Positions 1 to 6,493 of a stretch of DNA of 8,885 nucleotides are shown here, piece by piece. Position 1 is the stretch's first letter. Each line of letters opens with the position of its first letter. The position numbers and the translations under genes were made by a program. Under the pieces are notes generated by a model. It was not told the DNA's origin. It did not search any database and saw nothing but the letters and a program-made list of their open reading frames with translations. This stretch comes from DATDPY01 sp964395765 (GTDB taxonomy: Bacteria > Bacteroidota > Bacteroidia > Cytophagales > Cyclobacteriaceae), in the NCBI GenBank assembly GCA_964395765.1, contig CAYNCU010000186.1, positions 1 through 8,885 of the forward strand, given 5' to 3'.

Positions 1-1
1 T

Positions 2-451
2 TCCAAGACTTTTTCCGAGCTGGAACAAAAATATGAACGTGAACCTTCGCCTGAAGAACTGGCGGACGTCCTCGACGTATCCTCTTCCGAAGTCGTGGAT
101 ACCATGAAGATTTCCGGCCGACATGTTTCCATGGATGCCCCTTTTGCCCAGGGTGAAGAAAACAGCCTGCTTGATGTTCTTGAAAATGATACGGAAGAAA
201 AGCCCGATTCCGGCCTCATGACAGATTCGCTTAGAAAGGAAGTGCAAAGAGCGCTATCGACGCTAACCCAACGTGAGGCGGATGTGATAACCCTGTACTT
301 CGGACTTAACGGAGAACACGCCATGACTTTGGAAGAGATTGGTGAAAAATTCAACCTTACCCGCGAAAGGGTCCGTCAGATCAAGGAAAAGGCGATAAGA
401 AGATTGAGGCATACCTCGAGGAGCAAGGCACTGAAACCCTATCTTGGTTAG
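2..451 (+). CDS. rpoD: Primary RNA polymerase sigma factor, C-terminal part (partial, 5' end outside window)
   Basis: The open frame runs in from the left edge at base 2 and ends at TAG 449-451, giving the last 149 residues. The product is the housekeeping sigma-70 subunit that directs RNA polymerase to promoters. Visible parts are the end of region 3 (EREPSPEELADVLDVSSSEV, then HVSMDAPF), an acidic linker, and region 4. Region 4 includes LTQREADVITLYFGL and the helix-turn-helix MTLEEIGEKFNLTRERVRQI, which reads the -35/-33 element. The ending SKALKPYLG is typical of Bacteroidota primary sigma factors, which are short (about 290 residues) and lack the long E. coli N-terminal region; that part lies outside the window. 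In-frame GTG 95 and ATG 104 are internal codons, because the homology continues upstream of them. A primary sigma is much likelier than an alternative one, since the region 4 core is intact. Confidence 0.95.
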   Translation, partial: SKTFSELEQKYEREPSPEELADVLDVSSSEVVDTMKISGRHVSMDAPFAQGEENSLLDVLENDTEEKPDSGLMTDSLRKEVQRALSTLTQREADVITLYFGLNGEHAMTLEEIGEKFNLTRERVRQIKEKAIRRLRHTSRSKALKPYLG

Positions 452-515
452 GATTTTTGAATTAAGATTTCTGATTCGCAATATTCCATTTAAGATCTAT
501 TGTCGCCCTTATTTT

Positions 516-536
516 AGGAAATCAGCATTCCTTTTT
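516..536 (+). terminator. Possible intrinsic terminator of the sigma factor gene
   Basis: AGGAA (516-520) and TTCCT (528-532) can pair around a 7-nt loop and are followed directly by four more T residues (533-536). It lies 65 nt after the sigma factor stop codon. The stem is only 5 bp, so the call is tentative. Confidence 0.35.
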
Positions 537-727
537 AACAATAAAATGTCCGTATTACAGGATATTGTCCTCTTGTTCAAGATTCGGAATTCTCAGATCT
601 GAAATCAAAAAAACACGTTCCTTAATAATTCTTTAAGATCAGTTTAAACAATTCCCTGCTTTTCTGCACCTTATAAATAATAACCTCCAGTTTATATTCA
701 ATTATCCCGTTCAAACCTGGCTGCCAA

Positions 728-761
728 TTTGCCTTAACATATGAAAAAGGCATCATATTTG
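728..761 (+). promoter_or_regulatory. Candidate Bacteroidota-type promoter for the trxB operon
   Basis: TTTG at 728-731 is followed after 22 nt by CATATTTG at 754-761, one mismatch from the Bacteroidota -7 consensus TAnnTTTG. The spacer is slightly longer than the usual 19-21 nt. It would place the transcription start near 768 and leave a leader of about 90 nt before trxB. Confidence 0.4.
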
Positions 762-763
762 TT

Positions 764-776
764 ACATAAATTATGT
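764..776. promoter_or_regulatory. Operator-like inverted repeat at the predicted trxB transcription start
   Basis: ACATAA (764-769), a single A, then TTATGT (771-776) form a perfect 6+1+6 inverted repeat. It begins 2 nt after the candidate -7 element and covers the expected transcription start. A loop of one base makes an RNA hairpin unlikely, so a protein dimer site is the simplest reading if it is functional. AT-rich dyads of this size can also arise by chance. Confidence 0.3.
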
Positions 777-856
777 CTTAAATTTTGAAGGAAAAGCAAA
801 ATTTAGACTGACATTATTACCGAATTAGTCAATTATTATTAAAATTTGAGGAATTT

Positions 857-1813
857 ATGGGAACAGCAAAGCAAGAAGCAGAGGTATTAATACTAGGTTC
901 AGGACCAGCAGGATACACCGCGGCCATCTATGCTGCACGGGCCGGATTGAAACCCGTCCTCTACCAGGGAGGTCAACCGGGGGGGCAGTTAACCATCACC
1001 ACTGACGTCGAGAATTTTCCCGGCTACCCGAAAGGGATTCAGGGGCCCGATATGATGGTTGACCTGCAGAGCCAGGCTGAAAGATTCGGAACGGATATCC
1101 GGTATGGACTGGCTACTTCCGTAGATTTTTCCGGTTACCCTTTGAAGGTAACAATTGATGAGGAGATTGAACTTGTTGCAAAATCGGTGATCATTTCTAC
1201 CGGCGCATCGGCCAGGTGGCTCGGATTGCCGTCCGAACAGAGATTAAACGGAAGAGGAGTATCTGCCTGTGCCGTATGTGACGGCTTCTTTTTCCGCAAT
1301 ACGGATGTTGCCGTTGTGGGAGGAGGCGATTCCGCTGCTGAAGAAGCAAGTTATCTTTCCAAAATTACCAGTAAAGTATATATGATCGTCAGAAGGGATG
1401 AATTACGGGCTTCCAAAATTATGCAGAAAAGAATTTTGAATAACCCGAAAATTGAAGTGGTCTGGAATTCTGTAACCGAAGAAATTGTCGGCGATAAAGA
1501 AGTGGAAGGAGTAAAAGTAAAAAATCTTGTGACCGGTGAAGTGAAGTTGATTCCAATAAAAGGATTTTTCGTTGCCATTGGCCACACTCCCAATACGGAC
1601 CTATTCAAGGATTACATTGACAGGGATGAAAACGGATATATAAAAACGATACCGGGAACAACGAGGACAAATGTCGAAGGTGTTTTCGCCGCCGGTGATG
1701 CCCAGGATCATGTTTACAGGCAGGCCGTGACGGCTGCCGGAACCGGTTGCATGGCCGCCATCGACGCAGAACGTTTCCTGGCCCAGAAAGAACTAGAAGT
1801 TACTACCCAATAA
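857..1813 (+). CDS. trxB: Thioredoxin-disulfide reductase (NADPH)
   Basis: This 318-residue flavoprotein uses NADPH to reduce thioredoxin in the cytoplasm, feeding ribonucleotide reductase, peroxidases and protein disulfide repair. The FAD-binding GSGPAG is at residues 14-19, after a hydrophobic strand. The STGA segment is at 114-117, the redox-active CAVC at 138-141, the NADPH-fold GGGDSA at 155-160, VRRDELRAS around 178-186, the second FAD contact GVFAAGD at 275-281 and RQA at 288-290. The CxxC pair separates it from ferredoxin-NADP reductases and from YpdA-type bacillithiol disulfide reductases of the same fold. Length is normal for the low-molecular-weight class (about 310-320). ATG 857 is preceded by a GAGG-like stretch (849-852) and gives a usual N-terminus. 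It is the first gene of a packed operon: the next start lies 1 nt after its TAA. Confidence 0.96.
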   Translation: MGTAKQEAEVLILGSGPAGYTAAIYAARAGLKPVLYQGGQPGGQLTITTDVENFPGYPKGIQGPDMMVDLQSQAERFGTDIRYGLATSVDFSGYPLKVTIDEEIELVAKSVIISTGASARWLGLPSEQRLNGRGVSACAVCDGFFFRNTDVAVVGGGDSAAEEASYLSKITSKVYMIVRRDELRASKIMQKRILNNPKIEVVWNSVTEEIVGDKEVEGVKVKNLVTGEVKLIPIKGFFVAIGHTPNTDLFKDYIDRDENGYIKTIPGTTRTNVEGVFAAGDAQDHVYRQAVTAAGTGCMAAIDAERFLAQKELEVTTQ

Positions 1814-1814
1814 T

Positions 1815-2837
1815 TTGGAGAAATATTTACTTACTCTTCTTCTTTCTTTAGGTGTAATCCTGTTTACACGAGCGCAATCTATTCCTGAAAATAATCTCAA
1901 AAATATCGCCGGCTACAATGAAATTAAAAGTAACGCCGAGGCATTTAATTATACCGGGGAAGACATTAGCCAGCATTCTGACCTTCACAATACGGGTTCA
2001 GGAAAAAGCCAATCGACGCATATGCTGGTTCCTCCGGTTTTCCGTGATACCATAGTATTCCGGTCGAAGCTTGAAAATCTTCCTGCCTTTTATGTTACCC
2101 CGAACAATATTAAACTGGATTGCGTTTACGTCGATTCCTATGAATATTATAATGTCTGGAATACTCAAAAACTCAACCCGTATGGATTTGACGGTCTGGA
2201 TCTCAAGGATACCATCCGGCTTCCCCTGTTGGATAAGGAAAAAAATGAAACCGACAGGAGCCCGTTGGACGATACCTATATTACTTCCGATTTCGGCCTG
2301 AGGAGAGCGGAATGGCATTATGGTACGGATATCAGGGTGAAAGTGGGAACGCCGATTTATGCCCCTTTCGACGGTGTGGTGAGGATCAACCAGTATGAAC
2401 GCCATGGATACGGAAGGTATATGGTGATCCGGCATAAGAATGGACTTGAAACTTTATACGGGCATATGTCAAAAACATTGTATAAAGTGGGTGACGAAGT
2501 TAAAGCCGGCGATGTGATCGGATACGGCGGAAGCACAGGGCATAGCACCGGCCCGCATCTGCATTTCGAAATCAGGTACGAGGGAAATGCCATCAATCCT
2601 CATGATGTTTACGATTTCGATACCAATACACTGAAAGATTCTGTTCTTACGATTACGCCTGAAACTTTTGCCTATCTCAAAGAAGCAAGGGCAATTAGAC
2701 GCGTTACCATCAGGAGGGGAGATACACTTAGCGGACTTGCCGTTCGTTACGGTGTAACGGTTACAAAATTATGCCGACTGAACGGTATATCCAGAAAAAC
2801 GATTTTAAGGATAGGTCAAAAAATAAGAATCAATTGA
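1815..2837 (+). CDS. Secreted M23 family metallopeptidase with C-terminal LysM domain
   Basis: This 340-residue protein is predicted to be exported and to cut peptidoglycan cross-links or bind the wall. Residues 1-21 look like a signal peptide: a short charged start, a hydrophobic core LLTLLLSLGVILF, and cleavage near RAQ-S. Residues about 22-150 are a family-specific N-terminal part. The M23 domain covers about 153-265 with H168 and D172 (WHYGTDI), H217 (YGHMS), and H248 and H250 (GPHLHFE). By LytM analogy, H168, D172 and H250 bind zinc, and H217 and H248 are catalytic, so it should be active. A single LysM (about 296-340, with RRGDTLSGLAVRYGVT) binds peptidoglycan glycan. The start must be TTG 1815: an in-frame TAG at 1794-1796 leaves no other start upstream, and the next ATG (residue 70) would remove the signal peptide. 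The stop TGA overlaps the next ATG by one base. Confidence 0.9.
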   Translation: MEKYLLTLLLSLGVILFTRAQSIPENNLKNIAGYNEIKSNAEAFNYTGEDISQHSDLHNTGSGKSQSTHMLVPPVFRDTIVFRSKLENLPAFYVTPNNIKLDCVYVDSYEYYNVWNTQKLNPYGFDGLDLKDTIRLPLLDKEKNETDRSPLDDTYITSDFGLRRAEWHYGTDIRVKVGTPIYAPFDGVVRINQYERHGYGRYMVIRHKNGLETLYGHMSKTLYKVGDEVKAGDVIGYGGSTGHSTGPHLHFEIRYEGNAINPHDVYDFDTNTLKDSVLTITPETFAYLKEARAIRRVTIRRGDTLSGLAVRYGVTVTKLCRLNGISRKTILRIGQKIRIN

Positions 2838-3553
2838 TGAAACTTGATGTATTAGCGGTAGGCGCACATCCTGATGATGTTGAACTTGGATGCAGCGGCA
2901 CCCTTGCCGCGCTTATTGCCAAAGGAAATAAAGTCGGAGTACTTGATCTCACCAGGGGGGAAATGGGGACCCGGGGGTCGGCGGAAATCAGGCAACAGGA
3001 AGCCGAAGATGCAAGTAAAATAATGGGTTATGCAATAAGGGAAAATGCAGACCTTCCCGACGTCTATTTTCAGAATAATATCGAAAATCAGATTCGCATC
3101 GCCGGATACATCAGGAAATACCGCCCGGATGTTCTTATCACCAATGCCCCTAAGGACCGTCATCCCGATCATCCTAAGGGCTCCGCATTGCTAAATGAGG
3201 CCTGGTTCATCGCCGGTTTATCAAGACTTAAGATTGTCCATGAAGATAAAGAACTACCGCCCTGGAGACCGTCTGTCATATATCATTATATCCAGGCCCA
3301 ATACATCCTTCCGGAATTCATCGTCGATATTTCAGGATTCTGGAACAAAAAAATCGAATCCATAAGAGCTTACCGATCCCAGTTCTATGACCCATCCAGC
3401 AAGGAACCGGAAACTTATATTTCACAGCCGCATTTTCTTGATTTTATTGAAGCGCGATGCAAACAGTGGGGACAGGAAATAGGTACCGAGTATGGTGAAG
3501 GATTTTCCGCTGAAAGAACAGTGGGGGTGAAAGATCTTTTAGATCTGATTTAA
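2837..3553 (+). CDS. bshB1: BshB1-type N-acetylglucosaminyl-malate deacetylase (bacillithiol biosynthesis)
   Basis: This 238-residue cytoplasmic enzyme belongs to the PIG-L/LmbE zinc deacetylases. BshB removes the acetyl group from GlcNAc-malate, the second step of bacillithiol synthesis. AHPDDVELGCSGT (10-22) carries the zinc ligands H11 and D14 and the catalytic D13. HPDH at 109-112 supplies the third ligand H112. TRGEMGTRG (39-47) and the IRQQEAEDASKIMG stretch after it are characteristic of the BshB1 branch. The IESIRAYRSQFYDP segment (173-186) and EGFSAERTVG near the end also match. ATG 2837 is chosen over the in-frame ATG at 2771, because it gives the family N-terminus and sits in a TGATG stop/start overlap with the peptidase gene. 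The subfamily is inferred from motifs; a PIG-L deacetylase acting on another sugar is the alternative. bshA and bshC are not in the window. Confidence 0.9.
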   Translation: MKLDVLAVGAHPDDVELGCSGTLAALIAKGNKVGVLDLTRGEMGTRGSAEIRQQEAEDASKIMGYAIRENADLPDVYFQNNIENQIRIAGYIRKYRPDVLITNAPKDRHPDHPKGSALLNEAWFIAGLSRLKIVHEDKELPPWRPSVIYHYIQAQYILPEFIVDISGFWNKKIESIRAYRSQFYDPSSKEPETYISQPHFLDFIEARCKQWGQEIGTEYGEGFSAERTVGVKDLLDLI

Positions 3554-3554
3554 A

Positions 3555-3589
3555 AAGACCATTAAATATCTTTTAATTTAATATGTCTT
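3555..3589 (+). terminator. Hairpin just after bshB1, possible operon terminator
   Basis: AAGAC (3555-3559) pairs with GTCTT (3585-3589), and ATTAAAT (3561-3567) pairs with ATTTAAT (3576-3582), around an 8-nt loop with a small internal bulge. It begins 2 nt after the bshB1 stop codon. The stem is long but AT-rich and there is no real U-tract behind it, so it may be a 3'-end stabiliser instead. Confidence 0.4.
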
Positions 3590-3715
3590 AGCTTTATGAT
3601 TCGGCGCACGGGAAGGCTACGGTATAATTACCCGGCGCTTTGCCCTGGGATTAAATAACGTTTATTTTTCGTATGAAAATTTTACCTTTCCGATACCCCA
3701 TTAAAGAAAGTGAAA

Positions 3716-3735
3716 TCCCCCAAGATTCGGGAGGA
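3716..3735 (-). terminator. Possible intrinsic terminator of the pdxH-glycosyltransferase operon
   Basis: Read on the minus strand, TCCTCC, an 8-nt loop CGAATCTT and GGGGGA form a 6-bp stem with one T-G wobble. The stem is followed by TTTC and a pyrimidine-rich run. It lies 24 nt beyond the glycosyltransferase stop codon, in the convergent gap. Confidence 0.45.
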
Positions 3736-3759
3736 CATTCCTGATTTATTCTAATCATT

Positions 3760-5043
3760 TTAACGCGGTTCATTTAATGTTCTATCAATGGTTCTGAAAG
3801 CAAATAAAAGCTCCTTAATATCCGTATCATTTATATCCCGCTTGTAATTTTCTTTCAATAACCATGAGGCTGCTGGTCCGACAGGTACGTCCGGAATATG
3901 ATTTCTTTTAGAATAATTCAGGTATTTAATAATTTTTAAGCCATTCAGCCACGAGAAAATCTTATACCGGTAGACCTTCATGCTTGTTGAAGATTGCCTG
4001 CATTCCAGGATCTTTGAAATCCAGTTTTCATTTCCGAAGTAAGAAAGGAGGAAAGAGGGAATTTCAACCGTGGATAAAAATTCCTTGGGATTGATATGGT
4101 CGTAACATGAATTAATGATATTTATAAACTTTTTAAGCCCGATAAAAATCAATGGGTTATAGGTCATAAAAAATTCAGGCATTTGGCCTGTCCAGTCTTT
4201 CATTGATTTTCCCGTCCCGAAAGGCACCCTCCCGGAAACTCTCGGACTGGGCATGATCCTGGTTTTCCTGATTTCGTGAAAATTCCCCAGGCAGGCAATT
4301 TTCTGAATAAAATAAAAGTCTTCGCCTGCCTTCCTGGTATTCATCCCGCCTTGTTTCATATATACATAAGCCGGAATCGCGATCGTTGAACCGAGCGTAT
4401 AGGTGGCATATGGGAAATCCGCATAACGCAGGGCATGGGTAAGGTATCGCAGATGTAATTCATAATTAATAATTCCATTATTAAGCCCGGAAGGAGAATC
4501 TTGATCGATAGGATGTTCAAAATATACCGTTGCGCCTGAGGCCTCTGGATGTTCAGCAAAATAACTTATAACCTCCTGATAATAATCAGGATCACACCTG
4601 CAATCTGCATCAATACATGAGATAATTCCCCCTAAATTTTTTATTCTTTCAAAACGTCGGAAGGCTTCATCCATACCAATTTTTCTGGCAAGGCCTACAC
4701 CCGCCGATCTGGCGGGGAGATCAAAGGCTTTAATAATATGAAATTTCAGCCAGGTTCTGCGATTCACCGATAACCACTCGTTAGCTTCGAGGAATGTTTT
4801 TTCATTCAATTTACGTATTGATTCAGCACAGTTTTCAGGATGATTTATTACTACAATTATTTCCACCGCAAAACCCGGGTTGGTACATTGAATCAGACTT
4901 TGCATTGTGCCCATCAGATCGTTTTCAGCAAAACACGGGATTGTAACTATTAATTGAAGATTTAAATCAAGGCTGTTATTATGCAGAAATTCAATGGGAT
5001 AAGCATACCTTTCCAGGTATACCTGGCTTAAAGGTTTCTTCAC
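3760..5043 (-). CDS. Glycosyltransferase, GT-A fold, family-2-like
   Basis: This protein of 427 residues has no signal peptide or clear membrane helix, so it is predicted to be soluble. The fold opens with a strand and acidic switch, LIVTIPCFAEND (31-42), where most family 2 enzymes have VxVPxYNE. EIIVVINHPEN (61-71) follows. GVGLARKIGMDEA (115-127) precedes the metal-binding CIDADCRCD (143-151), whose D145 and D147 form the DxD motif that holds the nucleotide-sugar. GEDFYF (240-245) resembles the catalytic-base ED motif. Residues from about 290 onward form a C-terminal extension I do not recognise. Donor and acceptor cannot be told. The start is GTG 5043-5041, overlapping the pdxH stop as GTGA, so it is probably translated by coupling to pdxH. 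The catalytic fold is well supported, the exact family less so. Confidence 0.8.
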   Translation of the reverse strand: MKKPLSQVYLERYAYPIEFLHNNSLDLNLQLIVTIPCFAENDLMGTMQSLIQCTNPGFAVEIIVVINHPENCAESIRKLNEKTFLEANEWLSVNRRTWLKFHIIKAFDLPARSAGVGLARKIGMDEAFRRFERIKNLGGIISCIDADCRCDPDYYQEVISYFAEHPEASGATVYFEHPIDQDSPSGLNNGIINYELHLRYLTHALRYADFPYATYTLGSTIAIPAYVYMKQGGMNTRKAGEDFYFIQKIACLGNFHEIRKTRIMPSPRVSGRVPFGTGKSMKDWTGQMPEFFMTYNPLIFIGLKKFINIINSCYDHINPKEFLSTVEIPSFLLSYFGNENWISKILECRQSSTSMKVYRYKIFSWLNGLKIIKYLNYSKRNHIPDVPVGPAASWLLKENYKRDINDTDIKELLFAFRTIDRTLNEPR

Positions 5044-5684
5044 GGCGCAATTCTCTCTTTAATCCAGATCCCGGATTCATTCAGTGAATAACTGATCCGG
5101 TCGTGCATACGGCTTGGGCGTCCCTGCCAGAAGCTGATGACTGATGGATTCACTTCGAAGCCGCCCCAGAAAGCCGGACGGGGAACACTTCTTCCGATAT
5201 ATTTAGCTGAAAGCTTAAAAAATTCCCTAAGAATAGTCAATCTTGATTTAATTACCTGGCTTTGGGGCGAGACCCAGGCGCCAATCTGGCTGGACCACGG
5301 TCGGCTTTTGAAATATTCATCCGAGTTATCCGAAGAAGTTTTCACGGCACGTCCCGATATATTAACCTGGCGTTCAAGTTCTGACCAGTAAAAAGTAAGA
5401 GAACAATTAGGGTTTTTTTCCAGTTCAAGGCCTTTTCGGCTCTTATAATTAGTATAAAAATAGAATTTACCGTCGATCAGGCCTTTTAATAACACCATTC
5501 TGGAAGAAGGATACCCATTTTCGCTTACTGTTGACAGGCACATTGCCGTAGGCTCGGGAACTGTAGCATCGATGGCTTCCTGCAACCAGGTTTCGAATTG
5601 TTCTACCGGGTTGTCCTTAATATCCGAAATCGATAATTTCTTTCTTGAATATTCTTTCCTGATATCGGCAATTTTTAATTCCAT
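5040..5684 (-). CDS. pdxH: Pyridoxamine/pyridoxine 5'-phosphate oxidase
   Basis: This FMN enzyme oxidises pyridoxamine or pyridoxine 5'-phosphate to pyridoxal 5'-phosphate, in the last step of vitamin B6 synthesis and salvage. Numbered from ATG 5684, the protein has 214 residues (E. coli PdxH: 218). RMVLLKG (62-68) and FYTNYKSRKGLELEKNP (76-92) contact FMN. RQVNISGRA (105-113), SRPWSSQIGAWVSPQS (127-142) and the signature WGGFEVNPSVISFWQGRP (173-190) follow, and RMHDR (192-196) holds the PLP-binding Arg and His. It ends in RIAP, as the family does. An in-frame ATG at 5723 would add 13 residues, but MELKIADIRKEY is the usual family start, so 5684 is preferred. The TGA stop overlaps the downstream glycosyltransferase start. 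I see no convincing promoter box upstream on this strand. Confidence 0.95.
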   Translation of the reverse strand: MELKIADIRKEYSRKKLSISDIKDNPVEQFETWLQEAIDATVPEPTAMCLSTVSENGYPSSRMVLLKGLIDGKFYFYTNYKSRKGLELEKNPNCSLTFYWSELERQVNISGRAVKTSSDNSDEYFKSRPWSSQIGAWVSPQSQVIKSRLTILREFFKLSAKYIGRSVPRPAFWGGFEVNPSVISFWQGRPSRMHDRISYSLNESGIWIKERIAP

Positions 5685-5756
5685 AAAATATTTATTAGCG
5701 TGGAGGTAAGGAAAGCCTGCCATGTAAGAATGTAATATTAAAAGAAATTTTTTTTA

Positions 5757-5788
5757 TTTGGAATTACTTGCGTAAATGCTATGTTTTG
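5757..5788 (+). promoter_or_regulatory. Bacteroidota-type promoter for yqgE
   Basis: TTTG at 5757-5760, a 19-nt spacer and TATGTTTTG at 5780-5788 closely match the Bacteroidota pattern TTTG-N19-21-TAnnTTTG, with one extra T in the -7 box. Transcription would start near 5795, leaving a leader of about 65 nt. An in-frame ATG at 5776 falls inside this promoter, which supports the downstream ATG 5860 as the real start of yqgE. Confidence 0.55.
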
Positions 5789-5859
5789 TAAAACTTAACC
5801 CTGTCAACGTTGAATTCGTAATTATAGAAAGAAAACCAAGGAGAATTTCGTATTGTATA

Positions 5860-6438
5860 ATGGACTATTTCAATTATCAGAAACCGATTCTTCCTAAGAA
5901 AGGCGACCTGTTGATATCAGAACCGCTTCTTCCGGATCCCAATTTTGAACGTACGGTTGTGCTGCTGTGCGAACATAATGACGAAGGATCCATCGGTTTT
6001 GTTCTCAATAAGCCTTCCGTATTGCAATTTGAAGAAGCGGTGGAGGGAATTGACGGATTTACTGCTCCATTATATGTCGGAGGCCCGGTACAACAGGACA
6101 CCCTTCATTTTATATATCGCGGAAATTTTGAACTGGAAGGAAGCATGGAGGTTACCCGTGAAATAGGGTGGGGAGGTAATTTTGAACAGCTTTTGACCAT
6201 GATAAACAGCGGGATGGTGGATAAGAATAATTTCAGATTTTTTGTAGGTTATTCCGGCTGGTCACCCGGTCAGCTTGACGAAGAATTAAAACTAAAATCA
6301 TGGATTGTAATCAATAATGCCAATGCAAGCCATGTTTTCGATATTGACCCCCGGGAACTGTGGAAGAAGTTATTGGAAGAACTGGGCGGAAAATATAAAA
6401 TGTTTTCAAACTATCCGGTAGATCCCCGTATGAATTAA
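5860..6438 (+). CDS. yqgE: YqgE/AlgH family protein (DUF179)
   Basis: The product is 192 residues, close to E. coli YqgE (187), and cytoplasmic. The family is conserved across bacteria but its biochemical role is not settled; AlgH was first linked to alginate regulation in Pseudomonas. Family motifs run the full length: GDLLISEPLLPDPNFERTVV (15-34), EHNDEGSIGFVLNKP (38-52), YVGGPVQQDTLHF (72-84), GYSGWSPGQLDEEL (130-143) with the following SW, and an ending with NYPVDPRMN. The start at ATG 5860 matches the family N-terminus, and the promoter candidate overlaps the alternative ATG 5776. An AAGGAGAA stretch at 5838-5845 looks like a Shine-Dalgarno sequence but lies 14 nt from the ATG, too far for a standard one. 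The DUF349 gene starts 55 nt downstream, on the same strand. Confidence 0.93.
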   Translation: MDYFNYQKPILPKKGDLLISEPLLPDPNFERTVVLLCEHNDEGSIGFVLNKPSVLQFEEAVEGIDGFTAPLYVGGPVQQDTLHFIYRGNFELEGSMEVTREIGWGGNFEQLLTMINSGMVDKNNFRFFVGYSGWSPGQLDEELKLKSWIVINNANASHVFDIDPRELWKKLLEELGGKYKMFSNYPVDPRMN

Positions 6439-6451
6439 AAAATTTAGCAAT

Positions 6452-6487
6452 ATTTCGATTTATTGACGAAATTCGCCTTGTTTTTTA
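6452..6487 (+). terminator. Weak hairpin between yqgE and the DUF349 gene
   Basis: ATTTCG (6452-6457) can pair with CGAAAT (6467-6472) across a 9-nt loop, and a T-rich run (TTGTTTTTT, 6478-6486) follows a few bases later. It could give partial termination or set relative expression of the two genes. The stem is short and the T-run is offset, so this is weak. Confidence 0.22.
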
Positions 6488-6493
6488 AATTTT

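Larger units (their letters stand above)
452..856. other. Long intergenic region between rpoD and trxB
   Basis: This gap of 405 nt is AT-rich and holds no convincing coding frame or RNA gene. It contains the possible terminator at 516-536, a perfect 10-bp palindrome TCAGATCTGA at 593-602, a candidate promoter at 728-761 and a dyad at 764-776. The stretch from about 537 to 720 shows nothing else I can name. Confidence 0.6.

Noticed and set aside
593..602. Perfect palindrome TCAGATCTGA in the rpoD-trxB gap
   Set aside because: It has no spacer, no second copy at a meaningful distance and no nearby promoter box; chance is enough to explain it.
2771..2836. Upstream in-frame ATG for bshB1 that would add 22 residues inside the peptidase gene
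   Set aside because: The added residues are a shifted-frame reading of the LysM coding sequence, and the family N-terminus begins at ATG 2837 in a stop/start overlap.
3597..3659. Small ATG frame of 20 codons in the convergent gap
   Set aside because: It is too short, has no family resemblance or start signal, and overlaps the likely structured RNA region.
5685..5723. Upstream ATG for pdxH adding 13 residues
   Set aside because: Possible, but the added residues do not look like the family, and ATG 5684 gives the expected start and length.
5776..5859. Longer yqgE reading frame starting at 5776
   Set aside because: The start lies within the candidate promoter, and the extra 28 residues do not match the family.
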